Assembly (NCBI RefSeq): GCF_000023585.1
Contig: NC_012914.1
Coordinates: 7,105,501 to 7,169,500 of the forward strand
DNA: 64,000 nt
Direction: 5' to 3'
Source: Paenibacillus sp. JDR-2
Lineage (GTDB): Bacteria; Bacillota; Bacilli; Paenibacillales; Paenibacillaceae
How positions within the stretch are numbered: position 1 is the stretch's first letter; each line of letters opens with the position of its first letter. The position numbers were made by a program, and so were the translations under genes. Positions 16,037-24,747 of this stretch are shown piece by piece. The notes beneath the pieces are model-generated. The model saw only the letters and a list, made by a program, of their open reading frames with translations, made no database searches and was not told where the DNA came from.

Positions 16037-16678
16037 ATGACGGATTCGCGGCAAGATCGCAAAAAGAACAACGAGGAACAACAAGCGGGGGGATCGCGGA
16101 GGCGCGGGGACGTTCTGGAGAACGCCATATTGACCGCTGCCTGGGAGGAGCTGCGGGAAACCGGCTACTCCAAGATGACGATGGAGGCCGTTGCGACCCG
16201 GGCCAAAACAAATAAGACCGCCGTTTACCGCAGGTGGCCGAATAAGGCGAAGCTGGTCATCGCCGCAATGATCAAGCATATGCCAAAGCCCTCGCTCGAC
16301 ACTCCCGATACGGGCAGCTTGCGGGATGATGTTCTTTCTTTAATGGATCGGATTATTAAGCCCATGCAGCTGATTGGAGCCGAGACCATTCACGGCCTGA
16401 TGGTTGATTTGCACGGAGACGAGTTCCATGCCAAAATGACGCTATCGCCAAGAGCGGAGGATCCGCTGTCCATCGCCATGACGAATATCTTGAAAAACGC
16501 CGAAAAGCGGGGCGAGGTCATTCTTGAAGGGCTGCCGGAACGCGTGATCACCCTTCCCGTCGACCTTGTGCGGTACGAGCTGCTCACTACTCATACACCG
16601 CTGACTGACGAAGCTATTCTCGAGATTGTGGACACTATTTATTTGCCTCTCGTCTGGAAGACAAGCAAACAAGGCTGA
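16037..16678 (+). CDS. TetR/AcrR family transcriptional regulator
   Basis: A 213-residue repressor of typical length. Residues about 30-80 form the helix-turn-helix: ILTAAWEELRETGYSKMTMEAVATRAKTNKTAVYRRWPNKAKLV, the AcrR-type YRRWPNK signature. The C-terminal ligand domain resembles TetR_C_16/TetR_C_11 types. ATG 16037 gives family length; the open frame continues upstream to a TTG at 15875 but that part overlaps the operator. It is probably the repressor of the divergent exporter and of itself. A terminator hairpin overlaps its last codons. Confidence 0.88.
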   Translation: MTDSRQDRKKNNEEQQAGGSRRRGDVLENAILTAAWEELRETGYSKMTMEAVATRAKTNKTAVYRRWPNKAKLVIAAMIKHMPKPSLDTPDTGSLRDDVLSLMDRIIKPMQLIGAETIHGLMVDLHGDEFHAKMTLSPRAEDPLSIAMTNILKNAEKRGEVILEGLPERVITLPVDLVRYELLTTHTPLTDEAILEIVDTIYLPLVWKTSKQG

Positions 16679-16710
16679 ACCGGATTACCTCGGCTCAGCC
16701 TTGTTTGCTT
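16663..16710 (+). terminator. Terminator overlapping the tetR 3' end
   Basis: Perfect 16-bp arms: AAGCAAACAAGGCTGA (16663-16678) and TCAGCCTTGTTTGCTT (16695-16710). The left arm encodes the last residues of the regulator. Confidence 0.8.
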
Positions 16711-16775
16711 CTGTCTCTCACGCTGACTATTGGCGGCTCTTTATCGGCAGTTAAGCGAGTTATGGGCAATCCACC

Positions 16776-17669
16776 TTAACTGCCGTTTATAACGTTTCCG
16801 CAAAATTCGCATTCCTGTGACTTGCCTGGGTATAGGTTTACGTTAGCGCCGCAGCCGGAGCAGACTACGCTTTTAGGCCCATCGTCAGATGCTTTTGCAG
16901 CCGCAGCCTGCTGGGCGGTGCCAATGCCATCATCGCCTATTTCTATATTTATCTCAATCTCACTGCTGGTAGTCGAACTGTTTATCGTCATGCCGGGTAG
17001 CACAATGCCTCCGCCATTTGCCATACCCTTTATCGTCATGCCGGGTAACTCGATATCCCCACCACTAGCCATACTCTTTATCGTCATGCCGGGCAACACG
17101 ATATCCCCGTTATTATTCGTTCTATTTGTCTTCACACCCGCCTCTACGGTGTTCCAACTGTCTGTCATGCTGGTTTTGGATAGTGTAATATCCCCCATGC
17201 TAGTCATACTAGCCCCCGGAAGCCGGTCGGTGACGATCATATAGCGGATATCCTCACTTACTTTTTGAACCGGTACACCGGTCGATTGGGACAAAACAGC
17301 AATCGAAGTGTTCCCTTGCTCGATGACTAGATGATAGTACGCCATATACAATTTATCCATTTTCTTTTTGCGTGAAGATGCGACAGCATAAAAGAGGATA
17401 GCAGGTATTCCAAGGAAAATAAAAAATCCAATAAAGGAGACGAGTAAACCGTCACCGCTTACGCCCGCCAACATACACATCAGCATCACGAGCCCGAACA
17501 GCGTTAAAAAAGAGTGTCCCGCCAGCCTGTCGTCCTTTTCCCTCAAATAATTGTACTTCGCATGAAGAGCGTATCGAATAATAAGCAAGATGATTCCCAC
17601 CGGGAAAAAAATCAAGAAACTGAATAATATGATCGCACCATGAATTTTAACATTTACCGACTTGTGCAC
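16776..17669 (-). CDS. Membrane protein with winged-helix-like middle, tandem repeats and C-terminal zinc ribbon (YdjG-like)
   Basis: A 297-residue protein with no certain family name. Membrane segments lie at about residues 9-30, 52-72 and 76-96. They are followed by a winged-helix-like stretch, VIEQGNTSIAVLSQSTGVPVQKVSEDIRYMIVTDRLPGASM, of the kind seen in other zinc-ribbon membrane proteins. Next come three 16-residue repeats, GDIVLPGMTIKSMASG and variants, and a C-terminal zinc ribbon (CSGCGANVN...CEFCGN). The GTG at 17669 is preferred because GGAGG lies 7 bases before it; an in-frame TTG at 17675 is too close. With the next two genes it resembles B. subtilis ydjGHI (inference from domains). 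Confidence 0.7.
   Translation of the reverse strand: MHKSVNVKIHGAIILFSFLIFFPVGIILLIIRYALHAKYNYLREKDDRLAGHSFLTLFGLVMLMCMLAGVSGDGLLVSFIGFFIFLGIPAILFYAVASSRKKKMDKLYMAYYHLVIEQGNTSIAVLSQSTGVPVQKVSEDIRYMIVTDRLPGASMTSMGDITLSKTSMTDSWNTVEAGVKTNRTNNNGDIVLPGMTIKSMASGGDIELPGMTIKGMANGGGIVLPGMTINSSTTSSEIEINIEIGDDGIGTAQQAAAAKASDDGPKSVVCSGCGANVNLYPGKSQECEFCGNVINGS
16981..17124 (-). repeat. Three 48-bp in-frame tandem repeats
   Basis: Copies begin at 16981, 17029 and 17077, each starting TTTATCGTCATGCCGGG on the plus strand. They encode G-D-I-x-L-P-G-M-T-I-K-x-M-A-x-G units. The last unit is diverged at its far end. Confidence 0.85.
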
Positions 17670-17686
17670 AAGCAAACCTCCGCTCG

Positions 17687-18418
17687 TTATTTTCGTTGAA
17701 TTAGCCTCTCGTTGCGATCTTTCAGCAAATCCGAAAGATCGCGGATTCGACGGCTGAACGAGTCAGTCTCCACCCGCTCGGACAGTTCCGCATAGCTGCG
17801 AATGTCAGCTGCCAGCCGCTCCGCTTCGGTCACCAGCCGGCGGTCATCATCTAGCATGGTAGGATGGGAGACTGGATCACTAAAGCGGACTTTTTCTTCC
17901 AGCCGCTCCAGGTCGCGCTGCAGCTCTGCTTCTTCCCTGCCCCGCATTTGCCGCACGGCATCGCGCAATGCATACTGCATATTTTGCATGTGCTGAGTCT
18001 GGACAGTGATGTTATCATCCTCCACCGACTTGCCGGCGGCTAGCGCCGCCAATCCCGCGGCGACTCCGGCTACGGCAAGCGCTATTATATGAATCAAGAT
18101 GTAAGACCTTACCGAAACATCGAATAGCAGGGAGAACAGAACAATAATGACAACCACTGCAACCAAGTAAAACGTCGAGACCGTTACGAACGTCGAATAG
18201 CCAATTGACAAACTCCCGTTTCTTTCTTTCTGGGAAATCGCGTAAATAACCGTACCATATACTGCCGTTTCCGCTAACGCCAGCGCCTCTAAGGAAATCC
18301 ATAAATGATCGGGGCGCAAAAAAGGCAAGTCTATCCAGAATAAGAGCGCAACCGTCAGCACAAGCGCGCATGCGTAAATGAAAGTCCATGCCCCCGTATA
18401 TAATCGAAAGCTATTCAT
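17687..18418 (-). CDS. Four-helix membrane protein with cytosolic coiled coil (YdjH-like)
   Basis: A 243-residue protein with four predicted membrane helices at about residues 8-30, 40-62, 75-98 and 103-127. A highly charged helical tail (about 130-243) follows, rich in Glu and Arg: QMRGREEAELQRDLERLEEKVRF and a last DLSDLLKDRNERLIQRK. AGGAGG precedes the ATG. It lies 11 bases after the SPFH gene and 17 bases before the zinc-ribbon membrane gene, so the three are one operon. The layout resembles YdjH of the B. subtilis ydjFGHI stress operon, where YdjG/YdjH anchor a PspA protein. Homology is suspected, not shown. Confidence 0.65.
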   Translation of the reverse strand: MNSFRLYTGAWTFIYACALVLTVALLFWIDLPFLRPDHLWISLEALALAETAVYGTVIYAISQKERNGSLSIGYSTFVTVSTFYLVAVVVIIVLFSLLFDVSVRSYILIHIIALAVAGVAAGLAALAAGKSVEDDNITVQTQHMQNMQYALRDAVRQMRGREEAELQRDLERLEEKVRFSDPVSHPTMLDDDRRLVTEAERLAADIRSYAELSERVETDSFSRRIRDLSDLLKDRNERLIQRK

Positions 18419-18429
18419 GCCAAACCTCC

Positions 18430-19737
18430 TTATGGAATGAGCTTATTGCCGCATTCCAGGCAAAATTTCTGACCCGGCTTCACTTCATGCTGGCATTGCC
18501 CGCATTTCAACACCGCACTCGCTCCGCAGTTGGGACAAAATTTCGCACCGGCGACCAATGGATCCCCGCAGCTCGAGCACAGCTTAATACCTACGGTATG
18601 TCCGCATTTTACGCAAAATTCGGCTTCATCGGGGTTATCCGTTCCGCAATTCTGACACAGTCGGTTCTTATCACCGCAATGCGGGCAAAATTTCGCGGCT
18701 GCGGAAAAAGACTTGCCGCATACGCTGCATTCCGTTTCTTTAGGACCGACTGCGGGAGCGGACGGCGCCGAGACAAATGAATAACCGCAGCTGTTGCAGA
18801 AACGGGAACCTTCCCTATTAGTCGTATGGCATTGCGGGCACGGTTTGTCAGCCGTCATATTCATTTGCTGCGTTAGACCTGACATTTGGCCGCCGAACGC
18901 ACCTCCGATACCAGCCCCCATACCGAGTCCGATTCCCGCACCCATTATGCCTGAGCTCCCCGTGTTTTCGTTTCTAGCCGCTCCTTCAAGCGTATCGAAC
19001 GTCCTTTGCTGCTGGTACGTATATCCGATAATATCCATCTCGGCCTTTTTAGCCAGCGCTTCCTTTAGCCGGTTTGTCGTCGGATCGTCGTCGGGCGTAT
19101 TAATTGAATCGATATAAAAGTTAAGCAGCTTGATGCCGTAGTCTTGAAATACCGGCCCGATCCTTTCCTCGATATGTTTAGCGATCTCCGTAATATAAGC
19201 ATTAATTTCCAAAATGCTGATTTTCTTTACAGCCAAGTAGGTCGTAATCAGCTCGTTAATGTTCATCATCAGAAGACTGCGGAAATATTTCACCAGTGCA
19301 TCCTTGTCGAATGCCGGCAGCGTACCGATTAACTTAATCAAAAACTTTCGGGAGTCCTCGATCTGCACACCAAATTGCCCGAACGAGCGAACGGAAAGAA
19401 GAATTCGGTATTTCGGATCTTGCAATTGAATCGGTGAAGCCGTTCCCCACTTCACGTCTAATGAATTGATTTTGTTAACGTACCATACTTCCGCTGTGAA
19501 CGGAGAACGTCCGCCAAACGGTAAATTGACAAGCGACTGAATAAAAGGAATATTAGCCGTTGAGAGCGTATGCCGGCCAGGCCCGAACAGATCCAGAGCC
19601 TTTCCTCCCTTGAACAGGACTGCTTCCTGCGTTTCGTTGACGATTAATTGCGTCCAGGTGCCCATCTCCTGATTCGGATATTTCCAGACGAACAAGTCCG
19701 GCGGTCCATCGAACTTGACGACTTCGACTACGGCCAT
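18430..19737 (-). CDS. SPFH-domain protein with five C-terminal zinc ribbons (YdjI-like)
   Basis: A 435-residue soluble protein. Residues about 1-230 are an SPFH/virion-core-like domain (GPPDLFVWKYPNQEMGTWTQLIV, then LLSVRSFGQFGVQIEDSRKF and IKLLNFYIDSINTPDDD). A glycine-rich linker follows (IMGAGIGLGMGAGIGGAFGG, about 265-285). The C-terminal 140 residues hold five consecutive treble-clef zinc ribbons, each a pair of CxxC: CPQC/CNSC, CSVC/CPHC, CQNC/CVKC, CSSC/CPNC and CGQC/CLEC. AGGAGG precedes the ATG. The N-terminal part matches YdjI, part of a membrane-stress complex in B. subtilis. It is the first gene of the three-gene operon. Confidence 0.85.
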   Translation of the reverse strand: MAVVEVVKFDGPPDLFVWKYPNQEMGTWTQLIVNETQEAVLFKGGKALDLFGPGRHTLSTANIPFIQSLVNLPFGGRSPFTAEVWYVNKINSLDVKWGTASPIQLQDPKYRILLSVRSFGQFGVQIEDSRKFLIKLIGTLPAFDKDALVKYFRSLLMMNINELITTYLAVKKISILEINAYITEIAKHIEERIGPVFQDYGIKLLNFYIDSINTPDDDPTTNRLKEALAKKAEMDIIGYTYQQQRTFDTLEGAARNENTGSSGIMGAGIGLGMGAGIGGAFGGQMSGLTQQMNMTADKPCPQCHTTNREGSRFCNSCGYSFVSAPSAPAVGPKETECSVCGKSFSAAAKFCPHCGDKNRLCQNCGTDNPDEAEFCVKCGHTVGIKLCSSCGDPLVAGAKFCPNCGASAVLKCGQCQHEVKPGQKFCLECGNKLIP

Positions 19738-20103
19738 AATTGTATGCCTCCTTCTATGACTAAAGACCTTGCTTTCCCAGGTCTACGTGCATAATTCGAC
19801 TTCAATCTCTATTCTATCAGCAAGAAAATATTTCCTCTATAACCTATGCCAGATTTGATAAAATCTAACTTCAAATTCCTGAAAGGCACATGCTAAAAAC
19901 CGCCTGCCGACAATTGCCGGCAGGCGGTTCATAAACGTTAAATACGAGGCCGAATTCGTTCCTGTCTATGCTTGCTGTCGCGTGGAATCCAGCACGCTCC
20001 CGCGATAAATCCCGCCTTTCCTATTCATGCGTTGTTCGCATGCTCCGATTATAAAAAAGCACGCCGACAACGTCATGTCAGTAGCGCTTTAAATAATTTC
20101 AGC
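19738..20103. other. Gene-free stretch of 366 bases
   Basis: It contains the promoter region of the SPFH operon next to 19737 and the MATE-gene terminator at 19898-19929. No credible coding frame or RNA gene is seen; the only open frame (19972-20157) overlaps the MATE gene and has no ribosome binding site. Confidence 0.6.
19898..19929 (-). terminator. Terminator of the MATE exporter gene
   Basis: AACCGCCTGCCG pairs perfectly with CGGCAGGCGGTT around an 8-base loop. On the minus strand the hairpin is followed by TTTTT. Confidence 0.8.
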
Positions 20104-21498
20104 TTAAATCGGTGCTTCCACGCCCTGATCCGAAACGACGGAAGCAGGCTTTACTAATGCTTTCTTCTCCCAAACTCTGCTTCTCCAGCGAAGCAGCATC
20201 ATAACTCCGCGCAGCCATTCGTCCACCGTAAAGGCAATCCATATGCCAAGCAGGCCAATTCCGAAATGAACGCCGAGCAAATAAGCAAGCGGTACCGAGA
20301 CTCCCCACATGGAGATGACGCCCGCTAATACAGGGAACCGTGCATCCCCGGCGGCACGCAGCGAATTGATGATGACCATATTAAAGGTTCGGCCGGGTTC
20401 AAGTATGATGGAAAGCAAAAATATGCTCGCCCCGGCAGCAATAATCTCAGGGTCCTTTGTAAACAAACCGATCAATTCATGCCGGAATATCGCTGCCACC
20501 CCAACGACAGCTATGGTTAACAGGAAGCTGATTTTTACGCTTTTCATCAGTCTCCGGTAAGCTTCCTTCATTTCTCCCGCACCGACCATTTGTCCGACGA
20601 TAATCTCCGTCCCCATCCCGATCGCCAGTGCCAGCGCCATGAAATAGTTCGATACATTCATGACATACACATGCGTATTTAAAGCGGTAATGCCAATCAT
20701 ATTGACGAAACCAATGATCATCAAGTATTGCGATTGATAAGAGAGATGCTCCCCCGCTGCGGGCAAGCCAATGCTCAGGATTTGTTTTGCGTAAGAACCT
20801 TTCCAGCGCACGTAATCCTTCCTTTGAATCGGTACGGCAATACGGCGGTACAAAAGGATAAACAGAACGACGATACCAAGCAAACGGCTTACGACCGTTG
20901 ATATGGCCGCTCCCGTAACTCCCCATTCCGGGAAGCCCAAGTTGCCGAAGATAAGCAAATAATTCCCTCCCATATGGAGGAGGTTAACGCCTAGCGTAAC
21001 AAACATAACGCTCTTCGTATTTCCGGTTGAACGGATAACCGACGACACCGCGTAAGAAAGCGCCTCGATCCAAATAAATCCGCCGATAATCTTTAAGTAA
21101 TGATTGGCGATTCCAATTTGTTCGGGGTTTAAGTTTAACAGCCGCAGCAGCGATTCCCCAAAACTTACGATAACGATGCTGACGAGGATTCCGAAGATCA
21201 GGTTCATTGAAATAGCCATCGCCGAAATGCGGCTTGCCTCTTTCGCCCGCCGGGCGCCGATATACTGCGATACCGCAACGCTGGTGCCTATGCCGACAAA
21301 GCCAAACATCATAATGCAAAAATAAATAATTTCGTTGGCTAAGCCTACTGCACCCGTTGCCTTGTCGGAAATGCGGCTTAACATAAACACGTCAACCGTA
21401 CCTAGCAGCATCCGCAATACGGAGTCTACGAAAATGGGCCATGTTACGGCATAAAGACTAAGTTTCTTCCATGATGGAGTATGGTCTGATAAAGTCAC
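20104..21498 (-). CDS. MATE family multidrug/sodium antiporter
   Basis: A 464-residue membrane protein with 12 predicted helices in two pseudo-symmetric halves, the MATE fold. Typical segments are WPIFVDSVLRMLLGTVDVFMLSRISDKATGAVGLANEI in the first half and EIIVGQMVGAGEMKEAYRRLMKSV in the second, which is the MATE GQ-x-x-GA motif. It exports drugs or metabolites in exchange for Na+ or H+. The start codon is GTG, with GGAG nine bases before. It appears to be monocistronic and ends at its own terminator. Substrate cannot be read from sequence. Confidence 0.9.
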   Translation of the reverse strand: MTLSDHTPSWKKLSLYAVTWPIFVDSVLRMLLGTVDVFMLSRISDKATGAVGLANEIIYFCIMMFGFVGIGTSVAVSQYIGARRAKEASRISAMAISMNLIFGILVSIVIVSFGESLLRLLNLNPEQIGIANHYLKIIGGFIWIEALSYAVSSVIRSTGNTKSVMFVTLGVNLLHMGGNYLLIFGNLGFPEWGVTGAAISTVVSRLLGIVVLFILLYRRIAVPIQRKDYVRWKGSYAKQILSIGLPAAGEHLSYQSQYLMIIGFVNMIGITALNTHVYVMNVSNYFMALALAIGMGTEIIVGQMVGAGEMKEAYRRLMKSVKISFLLTIAVVGVAAIFRHELIGLFTKDPEIIAAGASIFLLSIILEPGRTFNMVIINSLRAAGDARFPVLAGVISMWGVSVPLAYLLGVHFGIGLLGIWIAFTVDEWLRGVMMLLRWRSRVWEKKALVKPASVVSDQGVEAPI

Positions 21499-21598
21499 GT
21501 TTACAAGCTCCTACTATATTTATTCTCTGTCGCCCTCCCTAGTGTAGCGTCCGCGGGTTGATACGTCTACGGGGGACATCGCGTTAAAAATAAGTAAA

Positions 21599-21618
21599 GG
21601 CGCCCGGGTAAGGGCGCC
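21599..21618. other. GC-rich hairpin in divergent intergenic region
   Basis: GGCGCCC and GGGCGCC form a 7-bp stem with a 6-base loop between the MATE gene and the small + strand gene. A T-rich run follows on the minus strand, but no minus-strand gene ends here, so its role is unclear. Confidence 0.35.
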
Positions 21619-21719
21619 AATTCATCTCAAAAACATAATCTAGCAATCTTTGAATTTTGCCCAATCAGTCTCTCTTAATCTCTCATAAATTGAAGCATCA
21701 AATAAGAGGAGTTGATATT

Positions 21720-22145
21720 ATGGTACGAATTCTTGATAAAGCAGCCGTCCAGCCGCTTCGTCGCTTTAACCTGGCCAAATCGTTTACTATTCAGAGTTCC
21801 CCGCAAAAATCTGGCATCGCAACGATCGCCATTCGGATTCCAAGGAATTCTCAACCCAACCGGGTAGATTTGGTAGCATCCGTTGGTGTCAGAGGTGTTA
21901 CAGGCATTGGGCAAATTCTCTTTAGAGTCTTCCGCGGTAATAAAGAAATCTTCAATACGCTGCAGGGTATCGAATCTACGGATTCAGAGCAAAATTATAT
22001 AGTTACTTTCCAAGCTGAAGATAGAAATGTTAAAGCAGGTACTCATTCTTACACGGTCACAGCAGAAAACCGTACAGCAAATACAAGAGTAGATGTTGTA
22101 GGGCCAATATCTTTTAGTGGGTTAGCTGTTCAAACCAGAAGCTAA
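21720..22145 (+). CDS. Small beta-rich protein, possible spore-surface (ExsC-like) protein
   Basis: A 141-residue protein without signal peptide. It opens MVRILDKAAVQPLRRFNLAKSF, a start that resembles exosporium protein C of the B. cereus group. The remainder alternates strands: RVDLVASVGVRGVTGIGQILFRVFRG, NYIVTFQAEDRNVKAGTHSYTVTAENRT and DVVGPISFSGLAVQ. The pattern suggests a jelly-roll or beta-sandwich surface protein. GAGGAG lies before ATG 21720; an in-frame ATG at 21657 has no ribosome binding site. The ExsC link is a memory-based suggestion with low certainty. Confidence 0.6.
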   Translation: MVRILDKAAVQPLRRFNLAKSFTIQSSPQKSGIATIAIRIPRNSQPNRVDLVASVGVRGVTGIGQILFRVFRGNKEIFNTLQGIESTDSEQNYIVTFQAEDRNVKAGTHSYTVTAENRTANTRVDVVGPISFSGLAVQTRS

Positions 22146-22182
22146 CATCGCCTCCTCCCGGGGGCTATCGAGGAAAAATGTC

Positions 22183-22209
22183 AAAGGAGCTGACTCTGTC
22201 AGCTCCTTT
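22183..22209. terminator. Bidirectional terminator
   Basis: AAAGGAGCTGAC and GTCAGCTCCTTT are perfect 12-bp arms with a TCT loop. It lies between convergent genes ending at 22145 (+) and 22238 (-), with a T-rich run following on the minus strand. Confidence 0.85.
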
Positions 22210-22237
22210 GCTTAATTTAGATCTGATGCGAATATGA

Positions 22238-23617
22238 TCATTTCCTGACCTGTTTACCCACTGGAATGCTCTGAGCAAAACGAAACACATTCTGAGGATC
22301 GTACTTGCGTTTCACCCGCTTCAATCTGCCGAAGTTCACACCATAATACGCCTTGGGCCAATTCTTAATCTGCAAATCGGGAAAATTCACATAATCCCCT
22401 TTAACAAAGGGGCGTAATGCTCTCCTGAACCTTTTCACCCACTGAATATTCCGCTCCTGCTCCCCGTTGTTCCTCCAGCGGGCCGACAGCTCGTAAATGG
22501 TCTCCGCCTTCCGGTGAGGATAGGCCGTTGCGGTAGGCGACACCCGACTCACCGCACTTCCTGCTCCGCCTAAGCTTTGACTCCATACGCTAGAATGCTT
22601 GTTGGGTGCTTTGGATAAAAAGTCGCGAATAATTCGTATTCCTTCGCTAGGCAAGGGGTGGAAGCCGTAAGCTCCCGTGATTTTAAACTTTGGTTCCAAG
22701 TTTAAATCCGCTTCGGCGAAAAATTTAGTCGCTTCTATAAACGGCACCGTCTTCACCAGCACCTTCACCGGAGTGCCTGCCCGCAAAAGCGGTTTAATTA
22801 ATCGGCGCAGCTCCTCTGCGCCGCCAAGCAATTGCCCCGTAGATACAATAGTTCCCACCTGCTTGGCAGATACCTCAATCGTTGAGGTTAAGCGGTTCGT
22901 GACAGACGGGGCCCAGCGCTGCCACACCGGCAATACCTTCTCCAAATCACCCCATTTCCAGTTGATGCTGTATATAGAAACCGTCGAAATGGGTCTAACC
23001 CGAAAAGTATAAGCCGTAGCAACGCCAAAGCTTCCTCCACCGCCGCCTTGCGATGCCCACAACAAATCGGAATGCTTCCTCCGGTTTGCCGCAATTGTCT
23101 TCGCTCCATAACGTCCCGAGGCTACGACCATCTTCACTTGTATCAAGTTATCGCATGTAAGACCATATTTGCGCGACAGAAGTCCAATGCCGCCCCCCGA
23201 GGTGAGCCCGGCTACGCCTACATCGGGGGCAGTCCCCGCCGGAATCGCTACTCGTTTATTCCACAGCTTTTCGTACACTCGGGCAAGCGGATTTCCCGCC
23301 TGTACGATGGCCACCCTATTTTTTCGATCAACCTTAACCTTGTTCATCCCGCTCACATCGATAATAATACCGCCATTTACGGAAGAAAAGCCTTCATAGC
23401 TGTGCCGCCCGCTGCGCACTCGCAGCCGTACGCCCCGTTCGCGGGCCCATTTAACCGCGTTGATCACATCCCGGGTTTGTCTGCAAAAAACAATAACCCT
23501 TGGGAATTTGGAAAACCGCCTATTATACTCCGTTCTGGCCGCATTATAAGATGGATTGCCCGGGAATACGATTCTCCCGGTTAATCGCGTACCTTTCTTT
23601 TTCCGGCTTTGTGCCAT
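22238..23617 (-). CDS. FAD-linked oxidoreductase with berberine-bridge C-terminus
   Basis: A 459-residue PCMH-type flavoprotein. The covalent-FAD histidine is in RVRSGRHSYEGFSS. The FAD-binding stretch GLTSGGGIGLLSRKYGLTCDNL is typical. The second (cysteinyl) FAD link of bicovalent members should fall near AGTAPDVG, where no Cys is present, so one covalent link is expected. The C-terminal BBE motif is YYGVNFGRLKRVKRKYDPQNVFRFAQSIP, ending with the usual Y-x-N pattern. Such enzymes oxidise sugars or alkaloid-like compounds with O2. There is no export signal, and the N-terminus is lysine-rich. Confidence 0.88.
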   Translation of the reverse strand: MAQSRKKKGTRLTGRIVFPGNPSYNAARTEYNRRFSKFPRVIVFCRQTRDVINAVKWARERGVRLRVRSGRHSYEGFSSVNGGIIIDVSGMNKVKVDRKNRVAIVQAGNPLARVYEKLWNKRVAIPAGTAPDVGVAGLTSGGGIGLLSRKYGLTCDNLIQVKMVVASGRYGAKTIAANRRKHSDLLWASQGGGGGSFGVATAYTFRVRPISTVSIYSINWKWGDLEKVLPVWQRWAPSVTNRLTSTIEVSAKQVGTIVSTGQLLGGAEELRRLIKPLLRAGTPVKVLVKTVPFIEATKFFAEADLNLEPKFKITGAYGFHPLPSEGIRIIRDFLSKAPNKHSSVWSQSLGGAGSAVSRVSPTATAYPHRKAETIYELSARWRNNGEQERNIQWVKRFRRALRPFVKGDYVNFPDLQIKNWPKAYYGVNFGRLKRVKRKYDPQNVFRFAQSIPVGKQVRK

Positions 23618-23746
23618 TCACTTTACACCATCCCTGCCTATGGTATAAGCCATTCTCATTAGCTTATATCTATGTAGGGACACCTGACCTAGTAACGGCA
23701 GCCGCCTTGCTTGCATCGTAAAAGTATGCTGATCTGCCCATCTTTT

Positions 23747-24541
23747 TTAGAATCGGATTGCCGCCACAACCGGATAATGATCGGATGGATATCTTCCGTT
23801 AACTTGGGAGCGATCGATCTGCACCGATAAGAATTGGAATTCGGCGGTTGCAAAAATATAGTCAATCGGCTCTCCGGAGTCTCCCCCTTTAAAGCTATGG
23901 AACGTCAGGCCGGGATTTTCCGCGATTTGGGAGTACGCGTCCGTCAACCCGCTTTTTTTGCCGTCAATCTCAATCTCGCCGCGCAAGAAACGAATCGGGA
24001 ATTCACCTGGATACGAGTTGAAATCCCCTGTAAGCAAAGCCGGGAGTCCATCCAAAGCGCGTTGTTTAGCCATGTACTCCCCAATGACTTGAATCCCGCG
24101 GTCTTTCGCTTCTTGGCTATGATGATCCAGATGGGTGTTGTAAAGATAGAAGGATTTACCGGACCTCCGATGATGGAAACGCGCCCATGTACAGATTCTC
24201 GGAAACGAGCTATCCCAACTAACCGAAGCTTCCGACTCCGGCGTTTCCGACAGCCAAAACTGTCCGTTCTCTTCTACGGTCAACTCGTCACGGTTATAAA
24301 AAATGGCATTGTGTTCATTCTCGTGTTCCCCGAACCGGCCTCGCCCGACCCAATCGTATTCATATAATTCAATCTCCAAATCTTTGAGCATCGAATGATA
24401 ACCTTCCTGAGTGCCGATGAGCAAAGGATGATGTTTTCGAATAACGTTGGTTGCCCGATCCACTCGCTCCGGCCAATAATCGGAACCGTCTTGGATTTCC
24501 GGATAGCGTAAATTGAAAGTCATAACAGAGATTTCCAACAT
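23747..24541 (-). CDS. Endonuclease/exonuclease/phosphatase family protein
   Basis: A 264-residue cytosolic EEP-fold hydrolase. Hallmarks: VMTFNLRYPE (metal Asn), LIGTQEGYHSMLKDL (metal Glu in TQE), LYNTHLDHHSQEAKDRG (THLDH), LTGDFNSYPGE (GDFN) and a final PSDHYPVVAAI (SDH catalytic His). All active-site residues are present. Family members cut nucleic acid or hydrolyse phosphoesters of lipids or sugars. Substrate not assignable. It lies 130 bases after the flavoprotein start region and may be transcribed alone. Confidence 0.88.
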   Translation of the reverse strand: MLEISVMTFNLRYPEIQDGSDYWPERVDRATNVIRKHHPLLIGTQEGYHSMLKDLEIELYEYDWVGRGRFGEHENEHNAIFYNRDELTVEENGQFWLSETPESEASVSWDSSFPRICTWARFHHRRSGKSFYLYNTHLDHHSQEAKDRGIQVIGEYMAKQRALDGLPALLTGDFNSYPGEFPIRFLRGEIEIDGKKSGLTDAYSQIAENPGLTFHSFKGGDSGEPIDYIFATAEFQFLSVQIDRSQVNGRYPSDHYPVVAAIRF

Positions 24542-24747
24542 AACGATGCAGTCCTCTTTTCTATTATTTTCAATCGTACTCGGAGCCTAATCACCTCTAT
24601 TTTACTTCGTTCGGGGCATCGCATGAAAGTGCATATTAGCTCAAAATACGGCTCGCGGCCGGGCTGACAAACCTATTTAAAAATGCTAGCATGTTAACTA
24701 ATAATGTCGGGCAGATTACTGTGTACGCATGGAGGGGAATAAGGACG

